Origin: Sphingomonas sp. AP4-R1
Lineage (GTDB): Bacteria; Pseudomonadota; Alphaproteobacteria; Sphingomonadales; Sphingomonadaceae
Length of the DNA stretch: 64,000 nt
Direction: 5' to 3'
NCBI RefSeq assembly: GCF_013113735.1
Contig: NZ_CP053346.1
Location: forward strand, 496,001-560,000
Within the stretch, counting starts at the first letter, position 1, and every line of letters starts with the position of its first letter. This document shows positions 8,354-17,598 of this stretch, one piece after another. The notes below the pieces were generated by a model that saw only the letters and a list, made by a program, of their open reading frames with translations, searched no databases and was not told the origin of the DNA. The position numbers and the translations under genes were made by a program.

Positions 8354-8641
8354 TCAGGCTGCGATCTTGGACTTCTCGATCTCGCGCTTCAGGCGACGCG
8401 CGCGAAGCGACAGCTTCTCGGACGAGGTCTTCAGCAGCCAGTTGTCGAGGCCGCCGACATGCTCGACCGAACGCAGGCCGTGCGTGGACACGCGCAGGCG
8501 CACGCCCTTGCCGAGCGAATCGGAGATCAGCGTCACGTTCTGCAGGTTCGGCAGGAACGTCCGCTTGGTCTTGTTGTTGGCGTGAGACACGTTGTGACCC
8601 ACCTGCCGGCCCTTGCCGGTCAGCTCGCAAATACGCGACAT
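8354..8641 (-). CDS. rpmB: 50S ribosomal protein L28
   Basis: 95 residues starting [20 protein letters not shown] and containing [15 protein letters not shown], both strong L28 signatures. The alphaproteobacterial form is longer than the 77-residue E. coli protein and ends [10 protein letters not shown], as here. It is a structural protein of the large subunit. The frame is open 24 codons upstream (8713), but family length places the start at 8641. It is monocistronic, and rpmG is not adjacent. Confidence 0.97.
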   Translation of the reverse strand: MSRICELTGKGRQVGHNVSHANNKTKRTFLPNLQNVTLISDSLGKGVRLRVSTHGLRSVEHVGGLDNWLLKTSSEKLSLRARRLKREIEKSKIAA

Positions 8642-8802
8642 GCGCTTAAATCCCGTTTGATCGGTTGATACCGGAAGGTCGCGGCCCTTAAGGAAGGAAG
8701 GGCGCCCCGTCAAGTTCGGGAGGCCATTCCCGCGGATATCACACGCAACCGGAACGGGTCCGAACCGTTGTCCGGCCAGATATTCGAGAGGATTAGCCTG
8801 TC

Positions 8803-9066
8803 ATGCGTGCGATTGTCACCCTGCTCGTGATCGTGGTCATCGTCGGGATCGTCGGAGTCGCGACCGGATTCTTCAAATTCTCCGGCACGCCGGGCGAGTT
8901 GCCGAAGGTCGCCATCTCCGGCGGATCGCTGCCCAAGGTGAATGCGGATACGGGCTCGATCTCGCTCGGCACGAAGAAGGAGGCCGTCTCCGTCCCCGAC
9001 GTGAAGGTGGAGCAGAAGCAGACCTCGGTCGACGTGCCGACCATCGCCGTGAAGAAGCCCGAGTGA
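8803..9066 (+). CDS. Small membrane-anchored protein of unknown function
   Basis: 87 residues. One N-terminal hydrophobic segment (about 4-24, IVTLLVIVVIVGIVGVATGF) is followed by a polar domain rich in Val/Lys with repeated VPDVKVEQKQ and VDVPTIAVKKPE stretches. No enzyme motif is seen. GAGAGGATT lies nine to seventeen bases before ATG. Its stop overlaps the start of the next membrane gene (TGATG), so the two are probably co-expressed. The type is common as a conserved hypothetical in sphingomonads, but I cannot name a family. Confidence 0.75.
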   Translation: MRAIVTLLVIVVIVGIVGVATGFFKFSGTPGELPKVAISGGSLPKVNADTGSISLGTKKEAVSVPDVKVEQKQTSVDVPTIAVKKPE

Positions 9067-9269
9067 TGGCCCGCCCCGCCCCCTCGATCGGCGCGCTGAT
9101 CGCCGCCGTCCTGCTGCCCCCGCTGGCCGTGTATCTGGCGCGCGGACTCGGCCCCTCCTTCTGGATCGGCGTGCTGCTCACCCTCTTCTGGTGGGTGCCG
9201 GGCGTGATCTACGCGCTGGCGATCCTGTTCGCGCCCATGCCCGTCGCGACGAGCGTGCGACCGCGCTGA
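9066..9269 (+). CDS. YqaE/Pmp3-like small membrane protein
   Basis: 67 residues with two membrane segments: about 9-27 (IAAVLLPPLAVYLARG) and about 33-57 (IGVLLTLFWWVPGVIYALAIL). LLPPLAVYL and the WxPGxIYAL pattern are the Pmp3/YqaE signature. Members stabilise membrane potential under salt or cold stress in fungi and plants; the bacterial role is less clear. The start is ATG at 9066, overlapping the upstream stop by one base; a GTG one codon earlier is also possible. Confidence 0.82.
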   Translation: MARPAPSIGALIAAVLLPPLAVYLARGLGPSFWIGVLLTLFWWVPGVIYALAILFAPMPVATSVRPR

Positions 9270-9442
9270 CGCCGGAATATCGTCGCGCGGCGCCCGCTTG
9301 TGCCGCGCGACGACCGGAATCCGCGATCGAATCGGACAAAAGCGGCCATTTCGTGCTGAAATCGCCGCGCCGCCCCAGACCATTGCCGCCCCACAGCGAA
9401 CCCGTCACATTTCCCCTCGGGGATAGGGCAAGGGGGGCCTGA

Positions 9443-11032
9443 ATGACGGATCTGGGGACATCGCCGACTCGGCGCGAGCTGCTGACCGCGATCGGCATGA
9501 TCGGGGGCACCGCTGCGCTCTATCAGGCCATGACGACCATGGCGCATGCGGCCGAAACCCAGTTCGCCGGGCCTCCCAATCTCTCCGGCGCGCGCAAGGG
9601 CGCGACCGTGCTGGTGCTGGGCGCCGGGCTGGCGGGAATGCTCGCCGCCTATGAGCTGACCAAGGCGGGCTATACCGTCCGCATCCTGGAATATCAGGAT
9701 CGCGCGGGCGGGCGGAACTGGTCGCTCTACGGCGGCGACACGTACACCGAACTCGGCGGCGCCACGCAGACGGTGCAGTTCGCGCCGGGCAATTATCTGA
9801 ACCCCGGCCCGTGGCGCATCCCGCACCATCACCGCACCCTGCTCCATTATTGCAAGGCGTTCGGGGTGAAGCTGGAGCCGTTCATCCAGTTCAACCACAA
9901 TGCCTATGTCCACAGCGACGCGTTCGGCGGCAGGCCGCAGCGCTTCAAGGCGCTGGCCGCCGATTTCGAAGGCAATGTCGCCGAGCTGCTGAACAAGTCG
10001 ATCGACCAGAAGGCGCTCGATTCGACGCTGACGGCCGAGGATCGCGATCGCCTGAAGGAAGCGCTGCGCGACTGGGGCATGCTCGACAAGGACATGCGCT
10101 ACGCGAAGAACCTGCGCTCGTCCGAGCATCGCGGCTTCGATCGGCCGCCCGGCGGCGGCGTCAACGGCGCGCCGATCCCGTCCGAGCCCTTCGCGTTCAA
10201 GGATGTACTCGATTCGCGCATCTGGACGCAGATGGCCTTCTTCATGAACTACGAGTTCCAGACGACCATGTTCCAGCCGGTCGGCGGCATGGGCATGATC
10301 GGCAAGGCCTTCGCCCGGCAGGTCCAGCCGATGATCACGCACCATGCGAAGGTGACGAAGATCCTGCAGGACAAGAAGGGCGTCACCGTCTCCTACACGG
10401 ATACGGCGAAGGGGCAGGCGCAGACGGCGCGCGCCGATTATGTCGTCTGCACGATCCCGCTCGGCATCCTCAACCAGATCGAATCGAACCTGTCCGATCC
10501 GATGAAAGCGGCGGTGTCGGCCGTGCCCTATACCAATTCGGTGAAGATCGGGCTCGAGATGGGCCGCCGATTCTGGGAGGAAGATCAGGCCATCTATGGC
10601 GGCCACAGCTTCACCAATCAGGAGATCAGCCTGATCTCCTATCCCAATTTCGATTATCTGAAGGATGGCCCGGCCGTGCTGCTGGGCGCCTTCGCCAGCG
10701 GCATGGGCGCCTATCGCCTCGGCGGCATGACGCCCGAGGAGCGGATCGAGGCGGCATTGGCACAGGGATCGGTGTTCCACCCGCAGCAATATCGCAAGGA
10801 GTATCGCAACGGCGCGTCGGTGGCGTGGAGCCGCGTGCCGTGGACGATGGGCTGCTGCGCGCGCTGGAACGAGGAGACGCGCAAGCAGCATTACCAGACT
10901 TTGGTGGGGATCGACGACCGCGTCGTGCTGGCGGGCGAGCATGCCTCCTATGTCGGCTGCTGGATGGAGGGGGCCCTGCTCTCCTCGCTCGACGCCATCA
11001 CCCGTCTGCACAAGCGCGCGCTGGAGGCCTGA
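9443..11032 (+). CDS. Tat-exported flavin monoamine oxidase family protein
   Basis: 529 residues. The N-terminus TSPTRRELLTAIGMIGG with a hydrophobic stretch to about residue 37 is a twin-arginine signal, so the enzyme should be periplasmic and exported with FAD bound. The dinucleotide-binding motif VLVLGAGLAGMLAAYEL spans about 56-72, followed by LEYQDRAGGR, the usual FAD-ribose Glu and GGRN motif of amine oxidases. The C-terminal VVLAGEHASYVGCWMEGALLS matches the second FAD site. It oxidises an amine or amino acid; the substrate is unknown. A c-type cytochrome follows four bases after the stop, which suggests electron transfer to the respiratory chain rather than to O2 (compare NicA2 with CycN). 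Confidence 0.88.
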   Translation: MTDLGTSPTRRELLTAIGMIGGTAALYQAMTTMAHAAETQFAGPPNLSGARKGATVLVLGAGLAGMLAAYELTKAGYTVRILEYQDRAGGRNWSLYGGDTYTELGGATQTVQFAPGNYLNPGPWRIPHHHRTLLHYCKAFGVKLEPFIQFNHNAYVHSDAFGGRPQRFKALAADFEGNVAELLNKSIDQKALDSTLTAEDRDRLKEALRDWGMLDKDMRYAKNLRSSEHRGFDRPPGGGVNGAPIPSEPFAFKDVLDSRIWTQMAFFMNYEFQTTMFQPVGGMGMIGKAFARQVQPMITHHAKVTKILQDKKGVTVSYTDTAKGQAQTARADYVVCTIPLGILNQIESNLSDPMKAAVSAVPYTNSVKIGLEMGRRFWEEDQAIYGGHSFTNQEISLISYPNFDYLKDGPAVLLGAFASGMGAYRLGGMTPEERIEAALAQGSVFHPQQYRKEYRNGASVAWSRVPWTMGCCARWNEETRKQHYQTLVGIDDRVVLAGEHASYVGCWMEGALLSSLDAITRLHKRALEA

Positions 11033-11036
11033 TCCG

Positions 11037-11477
11037 ATGCCGAAGACGATCCTCCGCACCGCCCTGCGCGCCACCACGCCCCTGCTGGCGATCACGGCCG
11101 CCCTGCTGGTCGCCCGCGCGGCACACGCCGACGAGCCCGGCCCCGGCGGCACCAAGGCGCCCGTGCCCGTCACGGGCGAGCAGGTCTACAAGACGGTCTG
11201 CCAATCCTGCCACATGGCCGACGGCAAGGGCGCCGAGGGCGCGGGCCGCATGCCCGCGCTGGCGGGCAATCCCCGCCTCGCCGCCGCCGCGTATCCGATC
11301 GTGACGGTGGCCAGAGGCCGCGGCGCGATGCCCGGCTTCGTCGGCACGCTGAGCCCCGCGCAGGCCGCCAACGTGGTGGGCTATATCCGCACCCATTTCG
11401 GCAATGCCTATGCCGCGCCGGTCACGGAAGCGGAGGTGACGAAGCTCTACGGCACGCCGCCTACGCCGGAGCGGTAG
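11037..11477 (+). CDS. Periplasmic cytochrome c (class I)
   Basis: 146 residues with a signal peptide (about 1-32, cleavage near AHA-DE). Haem motif CQSCH is at about 55-59 and a likely axial methionine lies in RGAMPGF (about M98). The family C-terminal helix ANVVGYIRTHFGN follows. It is a single-haem cytochrome. ATG at 11037 lies close behind the amine oxidase stop, so the two form an operon, and it is the likely electron acceptor of that enzyme. The frame is open further upstream, but that part lies within the oxidase gene and lacks a signal sequence. Confidence 0.92.
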   Translation: MPKTILRTALRATTPLLAITAALLVARAAHADEPGPGGTKAPVPVTGEQVYKTVCQSCHMADGKGAEGAGRMPALAGNPRLAAAAYPIVTVARGRGAMPGFVGTLSPAQAANVVGYIRTHFGNAYAAPVTEAEVTKLYGTPPTPER

Positions 11478-11486
11478 TCCCCTGTC

Positions 11487-11572
11487 CCGTTTGCGCTGAG
11501 CCTGTCGAAGGGCCGTTCTTCTTGGATCGCTCCAGAAGAAGGACGGTGCTTCGACAGGCTCAGCACGAACGG
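11487..11572. repeat. Dispersed palindromic repeat, family A, copy 3
   Basis: CGTTTGCGCTGAGCCTGTCG and CGACAGGCTCAGCACGAACG form a long hairpin, with inner arms GTTCTTCTTGGA/TCCAGAAGAAGGAC. It lies between the convergent cytochrome and histidine kinase genes and could act as a bidirectional terminator. Confidence 0.9.
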
Positions 11573-11582
11573 AGAGAACAGT

Positions 11583-14180
11583 TCAGGCCAGCATTTCCCG
11601 CACCTTGGCCGCGAGCGAATCCATCGCGAAGGGCTTGGTGAGCAGGGCCATGTTCGGATCGAGCTGGCGATTGCCGATCACGGCATTCTCGGCATAGCCG
11701 GTGATGAACAGCACGCGCAGATCGGGCAGGAGAGCCAGCGCGCCATCCGCCACCTGACGGCCGTTCATCATCCCCGGCAGCCCGACATCGGTGATGAGCA
11801 GATCGACGCGCGCACCCGATTGCAGGACGCGGAGCGCGGACGCGCCATCCCCCGCTTCCAGCGCGGAATGGCCCATCTCGCCCAGCACCTCCATCACCAG
11901 CATCCGCACGGTGGGCTCGTCGTCCACGATCAGCACGGTGCGCGAATCGGGATCGCGCGTCTGCGCTTCGAGGCTGGTCTGCGCACCTTCCTCGTCGGGG
12001 CCCGCCTCGCCATGATGGCGCGGCAGATAGATGCACACCGTCGTGCCCATCTCCACCTCGGTATAGATGCGCACCTGCCCGCCGGACTGGCGCGCGAAGC
12101 CATAGATCATCGACAGGCCCAGCCCCGTGCCCTCGCCGATCGGCTTGGTGGTGTAGAAGGGATCGAAGGCGCGCGCCTGCACTTCGGGCGTCATGCCCGT
12201 GCCGGTATCCGTCACGCACAGCGACAGATATTGGCCCGGCTCCAGATCGCGCTCGCGCGCGGCGCGCTGGTCGAGCCATTTGTTCGCCGTCTCGATCGTG
12301 ATCCGGCCGCCGTTCGGCATCGCGTCGCGCGCGTTGATGCACAGGTTCAGGATCGCATTTTCCAGCTGGTTGGGATCCACCATCGCCGGCCACAGTCCGG
12401 CCGCGCCCACCACCTCGACATGCAGATCCGGCCCCACCGTGCGCCGCACCAGATCCTCGATGCCCGAAACCAGCCGGTTGACGTCGACGGGCTTGGGATC
12501 GAGCGTCTGGCGGCGCGAGAAAGCGAGCAGCCGGTGCGTGAGCGCCGCCGCCCGGCGCGCGGCGCCCTGCGCGGCCGAGACGTAGCGATCCAGCTCGCCC
12601 AGCCGCCCCTGCGCGATCCGCACCTGCATCATCTCGATCGCGCCGGAGATGCCGGTCAGCAGATTGTTGAAATCATGCGCGAGGCCGCCGGTCAGCTGCC
12701 CCACCGCCTCCATCTTCTGCGACTGGCGCAGGCTTTCCTCGACCACGATCAGTTCGCGCGTGCGCGCGCTGACCTGCTCTTCCAGCGAGGCGTTGAGCGC
12801 CTCCAGCGCCCATTCCACCCGCCGCCGCTCCACCGCCGCGCGCGTGCGCTCGGCCACTTCGCGGATGAAGGCGATCTCCTCCGGGGTCCAGTCGCGCGGC
12901 CGATCCTGGTTGACGAACAGGAGCGCGACGAACTTGCCATGCTCGATCAGCGGCAGGTTGACGAGCGCATGGACGTCCAGCGCCTTGGCCATCTCCGCCA
13001 GATCGCGCGTGCGCGGATCGACATCGACATTGGTGATCGCCACCGTCTCGCCGGCCTTCAGATCATCGATGAAGCTGCCATAGTCACGGAAATGGAGCGT
13101 GGGCGGATAAGGCCCGATGCCCGGCGCACACCATTGCCGCTCCGATGAAATCGTCTCGGCGACCGGATCGATCAGTCCGTAGCCGACGCGGATCGATCCC
13201 AGTGTGCGTCCGAGGATCTCCGACGCCGCATGGGCAAGCTCCGCTGCGTCGCCCGACGCGCTCAGGCGGTCGCCCAGCTGCAGCAGAGCCGCCATCCGCA
13301 GTTCCGCCGTCTTGCGCGCGTGGATATCGAAGCTGATCCCCGGAAAGCGCAGCGGCGTGCCGTCCGCCGCCATCTCGCAGCGCCCCTGCGCCAGCATCCA
13401 GCGCCAGTTGCCGTCGGGCCCGCGCAGCCGATATTCGATCGTGAAGGGATCGCCCGTCGTCATCGCGGCCTGCACGCCCAGCCGCGTCTGCTCGACGTCG
13501 TCGGGATGGATGCCGTCGAAATATTCGGCGATCGGCGCGCCCTTCGCCGCACGCTCCGGATCCACGCCGAACAAGGTCGCGGCGCCCACGTCCGCCACGA
13601 CCCGATCGTTCGGGACGTCCCAGTCCCACACGCCGATGCTGCGTGCGGACGACGGGTCCGCCGCGCTCCGCCGCGCGCCCGCGCCGCGCTCGATCTCCAG
13701 CGCGGTCTGCCGGGCGAGCGCCTCCAGCGCCAGCGCCTGCCGCTCCGTCAGCCCCCCGGGCCGGGGCGCGGTATCGATCGCGCACAGGCTGCCGAATGCA
13801 TGGCCGCCGCGCCCGACCAGGGGAAAGCCCGCATAGAAGCGGATATGCGGCGGATCGGTGACGAGGCTGAAGTCGCGCGTGCGCGGATCGGTGGCGAGAT
13901 CGGGGATCACGAACAGATCGTCCTGCCGGATCGCCAGCGCGCACACCGACGTCTCGATCGGCGTCTCGTCGACATCGACGCCGCATTTGGCCTTGAACCA
14001 TTGCCGATCGCGATCGACGAGGCTGACGAGCGCGATCGGCGTGTCGCAGATGGCCGCGACCATCGCCACGATATCGTCGAAGCGCTGCTCCGCCGGCGTA
14101 TCCAGAATGTTCGCGTCGGCCAGAGCGGCCAGTCTCTGATCTTCCGAGGCGTGCGCCGCCTTGCTCACCCAGTCTTCCAT
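11583..14180 (-). CDS. Soluble hybrid histidine kinase (GAF-PAS-GAF-HisKA-HATPase-REC)
   Basis: 865 residues from ATG at 14180; there is no membrane segment, so it is cytoplasmic. Order: GAF (about 25-165, with TSVCALAIRQDDLFVIPDLATD and FYAGFPLV), PAS (about 185-295, GVWDWDVPNDRVV), GAF (about 310-450), coiled coil, then HisKA with GGLAHDFNN and the phospho-His near residue 502. The ATPase carries NLCINARDAM (N box) and DTGTGM/GTGLGLSMI (G boxes). The receiver (about 742-862) has DDE and LLITDVGLPGM with the acceptor Asp near 795. The stimulus is unknown. No separate response regulator is adjacent. The longer open frame to 14381 enters the divergent promoter region. Confidence 0.92.
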   Translation of the reverse strand: MEDWVSKAAHASEDQRLAALADANILDTPAEQRFDDIVAMVAAICDTPIALVSLVDRDRQWFKAKCGVDVDETPIETSVCALAIRQDDLFVIPDLATDPRTRDFSLVTDPPHIRFYAGFPLVGRGGHAFGSLCAIDTAPRPGGLTERQALALEALARQTALEIERGAGARRSAADPSSARSIGVWDWDVPNDRVVADVGAATLFGVDPERAAKGAPIAEYFDGIHPDDVEQTRLGVQAAMTTGDPFTIEYRLRGPDGNWRWMLAQGRCEMAADGTPLRFPGISFDIHARKTAELRMAALLQLGDRLSASGDAAELAHAASEILGRTLGSIRVGYGLIDPVAETISSERQWCAPGIGPYPPTLHFRDYGSFIDDLKAGETVAITNVDVDPRTRDLAEMAKALDVHALVNLPLIEHGKFVALLFVNQDRPRDWTPEEIAFIREVAERTRAAVERRRVEWALEALNASLEEQVSARTRELIVVEESLRQSQKMEAVGQLTGGLAHDFNNLLTGISGAIEMMQVRIAQGRLGELDRYVSAAQGAARRAAALTHRLLAFSRRQTLDPKPVDVNRLVSGIEDLVRRTVGPDLHVEVVGAAGLWPAMVDPNQLENAILNLCINARDAMPNGGRITIETANKWLDQRAARERDLEPGQYLSLCVTDTGTGMTPEVQARAFDPFYTTKPIGEGTGLGLSMIYGFARQSGGQVRIYTEVEMGTTVCIYLPRHHGEAGPDEEGAQTSLEAQTRDPDSRTVLIVDDEPTVRMLVMEVLGEMGHSALEAGDGASALRVLQSGARVDLLITDVGLPGMMNGRQVADGALALLPDLRVLFITGYAENAVIGNRQLDPNMALLTKPFAMDSLAAKVREMLA

Positions 14181-14301
14181 ATGAGGCGCATAACGAAGCT
14201 CAGGCCCTTCGGCTGCATCAAACTCTGTAAAGAGCCGCACCTCCGTTGAACGCGCGGGAGCATCGCCATAAGCTCGGTTTGGCGGCAGGACGGAGACAGA
14301 G

Positions 14302-14613
14302 ATGGCGCTGGAGCTTCGGCCCAATTGTGAATTTTGCGACCGCGATCTGCCGCCGGATGCCACCGAAGCGCGCATCTGCACCTATGAATGCACGTTCTGC
14401 GCGGAGTGCGTGGAGACGCGCCTGTTCAACGTCTGCCCCAATTGCGGCGGCGGCTTCGCGCCGCGCCCGATCCGTCCCGCCACCGAATGGCGGCCCGGCC
14501 TCTCGGTCGCGCAGCGTCCTCCGTCCACGCAGCGTCGCTCGCTCAACTATTCTCCGGCCGAGATCGAGGCGCTCTCGCTCCGGCTGCGCGATATTCCGCC
14601 GGAAAAGCGATAG
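14302..14613 (+). CDS. DUF1272 zinc-ribbon-like protein
   Basis: 103 residues. LELRPNCEFCDRDLPPDA and CTYECTFCAECVE, NVCPNCGGGFAPRP form the cysteine-rich DUF1272 core, with Cys pairs that could bind zinc. The C-terminal third (about 65-103) is polar and ends SPAEIEALSLRLRDIPPEKR. Function is not established. It is divergent from the histidine kinase and lies 46 bases upstream of the purine cluster. AGACAGAG before ATG is a weak ribosome site. Confidence 0.87.
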   Translation: MALELRPNCEFCDRDLPPDATEARICTYECTFCAECVETRLFNVCPNCGGGFAPRPIRPATEWRPGLSVAQRPPSTQRRSLNYSPAEIEALSLRLRDIPPEKR

Positions 14614-14659
14614 GCCCCGCGCGCTTCACAAGCGCGGCCCGCTATGCGAGCCATGCGGC

Positions 14660-14818
14660 ATGGATGAGACGGACGAGCAGAAGGCCCGCGCCGCGGCGGC
14701 CACGGTGGGGATCGATCTGCCCGAGGCCTGCGTGCCGGGCGTGATCGACAATCTGGCGCTGCTGGCCGCGCACGCCGCCTTGCTCGATCGCTTCCTTGCC
14801 GAGCATCCCGACCTGTGA
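14660..14818 (+). CDS. hpxX: DUF4089 small subunit (AtzG/HpxX-like)
   Basis: 52 residues: MDETDEQKARAAAATVGIDL, then VPGVIDNLALLAAHAALLDRFL. This is the short helical DUF4089 fold that associates with AtzE-type amidases; AtzG stabilises AtzE in cyanurate degradation, and HpxX is the homologue encoded beside HpxY in the Klebsiella purine cluster. The stop overlaps the GTG start of the amidase gene (GTGA), which supports a stoichiometric complex. It is the first gene of the purine operon and is easy to miss because of its size. The open frame extends much further upstream, but only through the DUF1272 gene in another frame. Confidence 0.85.
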   Translation: MDETDEQKARAAAATVGIDLPEACVPGVIDNLALLAAHAALLDRFLAEHPDL

Positions 14819-16146
14819 GCCGCCCCGCCGCGAGCATCGCCGCGATCGCCGCCGATGTGCGGGCAGGGAAGCGCAAGGCGGTCGACATCGCCCGCGAGGC
14901 GCTCGATCGTCTGCGCGCCGATCCTTGCGTGGCCGTCACCCGCATCCTGTCCGAACGCGCCTTGGCCGAGGCGGAAGCGGTGGATGCGACCGTCGCGGGC
15001 GGGGGCGATCCGGGGCCGCTGGCGGGCGTGCCATATGGCGTGAAGGATCTGTTCGACGTGGCGGGCCTGCCGACCACGGCGGGCAATGCGGCGCGGCTGG
15101 AGGCGGAGCCCGCCACGCGCGATGCCGAGGCGATCCACCGCCTGCACGCGGCGGGCGCGGTGCTGACCGCCACCCTCAACATGGACGAATTCGCCTACGG
15201 CTTCGCCACGATCAACGCCCATTTCGGCACGACCCGCAATCCGCACGATCCCGCGCGGCTGGCCGGTGGCTCCTCCGGCGGATCGGCGGCGGTGGTGGCG
15301 GGCGGTCTGCTCCCGCTGGCGCTGGGATCGGACACGAACGGATCGATCCGGATCCCGGCGGCGCTCTGCGGCGTCTACGGACTGAAGCCGACGCATGAGG
15401 CGCTGCCGCTGGAGGGCGTCTATCCCTTCGTCGACAGCTTCGACGATATCGGCCCCTTCGCCGCCGACATCGAGGGCCTGCGCCTTGCGACCGAGACGCT
15501 GCGTGGCGCCCCGCTCCAGGCCGCCATGCCGCGCAGCATCGCCCTGCTGGGTGGCTGGTTCGCCAGCAATCTCTCGCCCGACATGATCGCCGCGCGGGCC
15601 CGCATCGCCGCGCATCTCGGCGCCGGCGAGGCGGAGCTTCCCGCCGTGGATGTCGCGCGCTCTTCCGCCTTCCTGATCACCGCATCCGAGGGCGGGCGCT
15701 TCCACGCGCCGATGCTGGCCGATCGCGCGCTGACCTATGATCCGGCCACGCGCGATCGGCTGATCGCGGGCGCCACCCTCTCCTCCGCCATCGTCGCGGA
15801 TGCGCGGCGCTTCCGCCGGTGGTTTGCGGCGCAGGCCGATGCGCTGTTCGCGGAGTGGGACGTGCTGATCGCGCCCGCCACGCCCTGCGCGGCGCCCCCG
15901 ATCGCGGACCCGATGATCGCGGTGGGCGGCCAGCGCGTGCCGGCGCGCGCGCATCTCGGCATCCACACCCAGCCGCTCAGCTTCATCGGCCTGCCCTCGC
16001 TCGTCGTGCCGCTCCGCGACTGCGGCGCGCTCCCGCTCGGCCTGCAGCTGGTGGGGCCGCCGGGCGGCGAGGCGCGGCTGTTCGCGCTGGCCGCCCGGCT
16101 GGAGGCGGACGGGCTCGTCGGCGGGTGGCCAGCGTGCGGCGCGTAA
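14815..16146 (+). CDS. hpxY: AtzE/HpxY-like amidase-signature hydrolase
   Basis: 443 residues, GTG start. The amidase-signature triad is visible: Lys in GVPYGVKDLFDV (about K77), cis-Ser in LAGGSSGGSAAVV (about S153) and nucleophile Ser in GSDTNGSIRIPA (about S177). It resembles AtzE (1-carboxybiuret hydrolase) more than GatA by its DUF4089 partner and length. In this cluster the likely substrate is a ureido-acid such as oxalurate, giving oxamate or carbamoyl release; that is inference. It is coupled to hpxX upstream, and the permease gene starts 96 bases downstream. Confidence 0.87.
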   Translation: MSRPAASIAAIAADVRAGKRKAVDIAREALDRLRADPCVAVTRILSERALAEAEAVDATVAGGGDPGPLAGVPYGVKDLFDVAGLPTTAGNAARLEAEPATRDAEAIHRLHAAGAVLTATLNMDEFAYGFATINAHFGTTRNPHDPARLAGGSSGGSAAVVAGGLLPLALGSDTNGSIRIPAALCGVYGLKPTHEALPLEGVYPFVDSFDDIGPFAADIEGLRLATETLRGAPLQAAMPRSIALLGGWFASNLSPDMIAARARIAAHLGAGEAELPAVDVARSSAFLITASEGGRFHAPMLADRALTYDPATRDRLIAGATLSSAIVADARRFRRWFAAQADALFAEWDVLIAPATPCAAPPIADPMIAVGGQRVPARAHLGIHTQPLSFIGLPSLVVPLRDCGALPLGLQLVGPPGGEARLFALAARLEADGLVGGWPACGA

Positions 16147-16242
16147 GGGCGGCTTGTAAGGGCAAGGCCGTGTGCTAGACCTTCCCGACAAGGGACGAGA
16201 GCCCGGCCGGGAGAGGCGGAGATTGCGATCGGGGGACGGAAT

Positions 16243-17598
16243 TTGGCGACATCGTCGGGGAGTGACCTGGGCTTTACGGGCTGGCTGGAGCGCCGCTTTG
16301 GTCTCGCCGAACGCGGCACCGACCTTCGCACCGAGATCGCCGCCGGCACCACCACCTTCCTGACGATGGCCTATATCGTGCTGGTGAACCCGGCGATCCT
16401 GGGACAGGCGGGATTGCCCGTCGCCGCCGTCGCCGCCGCCACCTGCTTCGCCGCCGCCTTCGCCAGCATCCTGATGGGCTTCGTCGCCAACGTGCCGCTC
16501 GCGCTGGCGCCGGGCATGGGGCTCAACGCCTATTTCAGCTTCACCGTGGTGCAGGGCATGGGCGTGCCCTGGCCGGTGGCGCTGGCCTGCGTGTTCATCT
16601 CCGGGCTTTGTTTCCTCGCGCTGACTTTGGGCGGCGTGCGGCAGGCGATCGTGCGTGCGCTGCCGCCGCATCTGCTGGCGGCGACGGCGGGCGGCATCGG
16701 CCTGTTCATCGGCTTCATCGGCCTGAAGAATGCGGGCATCGTCGCCTCCTCGCCCGCCACCGCCGTCACGCTGGGCAACCTCCACGCGCCGGGCGCGTGG
16801 CTCGCCATCCTCGGTCTGCTCATCATCGCCGGCCTGAGCATCTGGGGCGTGCGCGGCGCGATCCTGATCGGCATCGTCGTCACCACGATCGTCGCCTGGG
16901 CTTTGGGCGAAGTCTCGATGACGCCCGCGCCGTATGATCTGGGCGCGATCGCGGGCACCGCCTTCAAGCTGGATTTCGCGGGCGTGCTGGGCTTTGGCGG
17001 CAAGGCGGGCCTCGGCGTGTTCGAGATCCTGTTCGTGTTCCTGTTCGTCGATCTGCTCGACAATATCGGCACGCTGGTGGGCGTCACGCGCCGCGCGGGG
17101 CTGATCGGCGCGGACGGGGAGATTCCCCGGCTCAACCGCATCCTCGTCGCGGATTCGGTCGCGACGATGGTGGGCGCGGTGGCGGGCACCTCCACCGTCA
17201 CCTCCTATGTCGAGAGCGCCGCCGGCGTGGAGGCGGGCGGCCGCACCGGGCTCACCGCGATCGTCACCGGCCTGCTCTTCTTCCTCACCATGTTCGTCGC
17301 ACCCTATGCGCAATTGGTGCCGCTCGCCGCGACGGCCCCCGCACTGATCCTGGTCGGCGCGCTGATGATGGCGCCTTTGGTCGATATCGAGTGGGACGAT
17401 CCGATGGCGGCGATCCCCGCCTTCCTCACCGTCGCCCTGATCCCGCTGACCTTCTCGATCGCCAACGGCCTCGCCTTCGGCATCACCGCCCATGCCGCGC
17501 TCCGCATCCTGCGCGGGCAGGCCGGGCGCAAGGATGCGGCGCTGCTGATCCTCGCCGGCCTGTTCGTGGTTCGCTTCGTCTGGCTCTCGGCCGGCTGA
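16243..17598 (+). CDS. NCS2/AzgA-like purine permease
   Basis: 451 residues with a TTG start. Some 12 or more hydrophobic segments are predicted. The AzgA subgroup is marked by FGLAERGTDLRTEIAAGTTTFLTMAYI near the start, PLALAPGMGLNAYFSF, and GTSTVTSYVESAAGVEAGGRTGL with the acidic transport residues. These carry hypoxanthine, guanine or adenine in symport with protons across the inner membrane. This fits uptake of the substrate of the cluster. The stop overlaps the next start (TGATG). Initiation at TTG is supported by the match of MATSSGSDLGF... to the family N-terminus and by the lack of a better start. Confidence 0.9.
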   Translation: MATSSGSDLGFTGWLERRFGLAERGTDLRTEIAAGTTTFLTMAYIVLVNPAILGQAGLPVAAVAAATCFAAAFASILMGFVANVPLALAPGMGLNAYFSFTVVQGMGVPWPVALACVFISGLCFLALTLGGVRQAIVRALPPHLLAATAGGIGLFIGFIGLKNAGIVASSPATAVTLGNLHAPGAWLAILGLLIIAGLSIWGVRGAILIGIVVTTIVAWALGEVSMTPAPYDLGAIAGTAFKLDFAGVLGFGGKAGLGVFEILFVFLFVDLLDNIGTLVGVTRRAGLIGADGEIPRLNRILVADSVATMVGAVAGTSTVTSYVESAAGVEAGGRTGLTAIVTGLLFFLTMFVAPYAQLVPLAATAPALILVGALMMAPLVDIEWDDPMAAIPAFLTVALIPLTFSIANGLAFGITAHAALRILRGQAGRKDAALLILAGLFVVRFVWLSAG

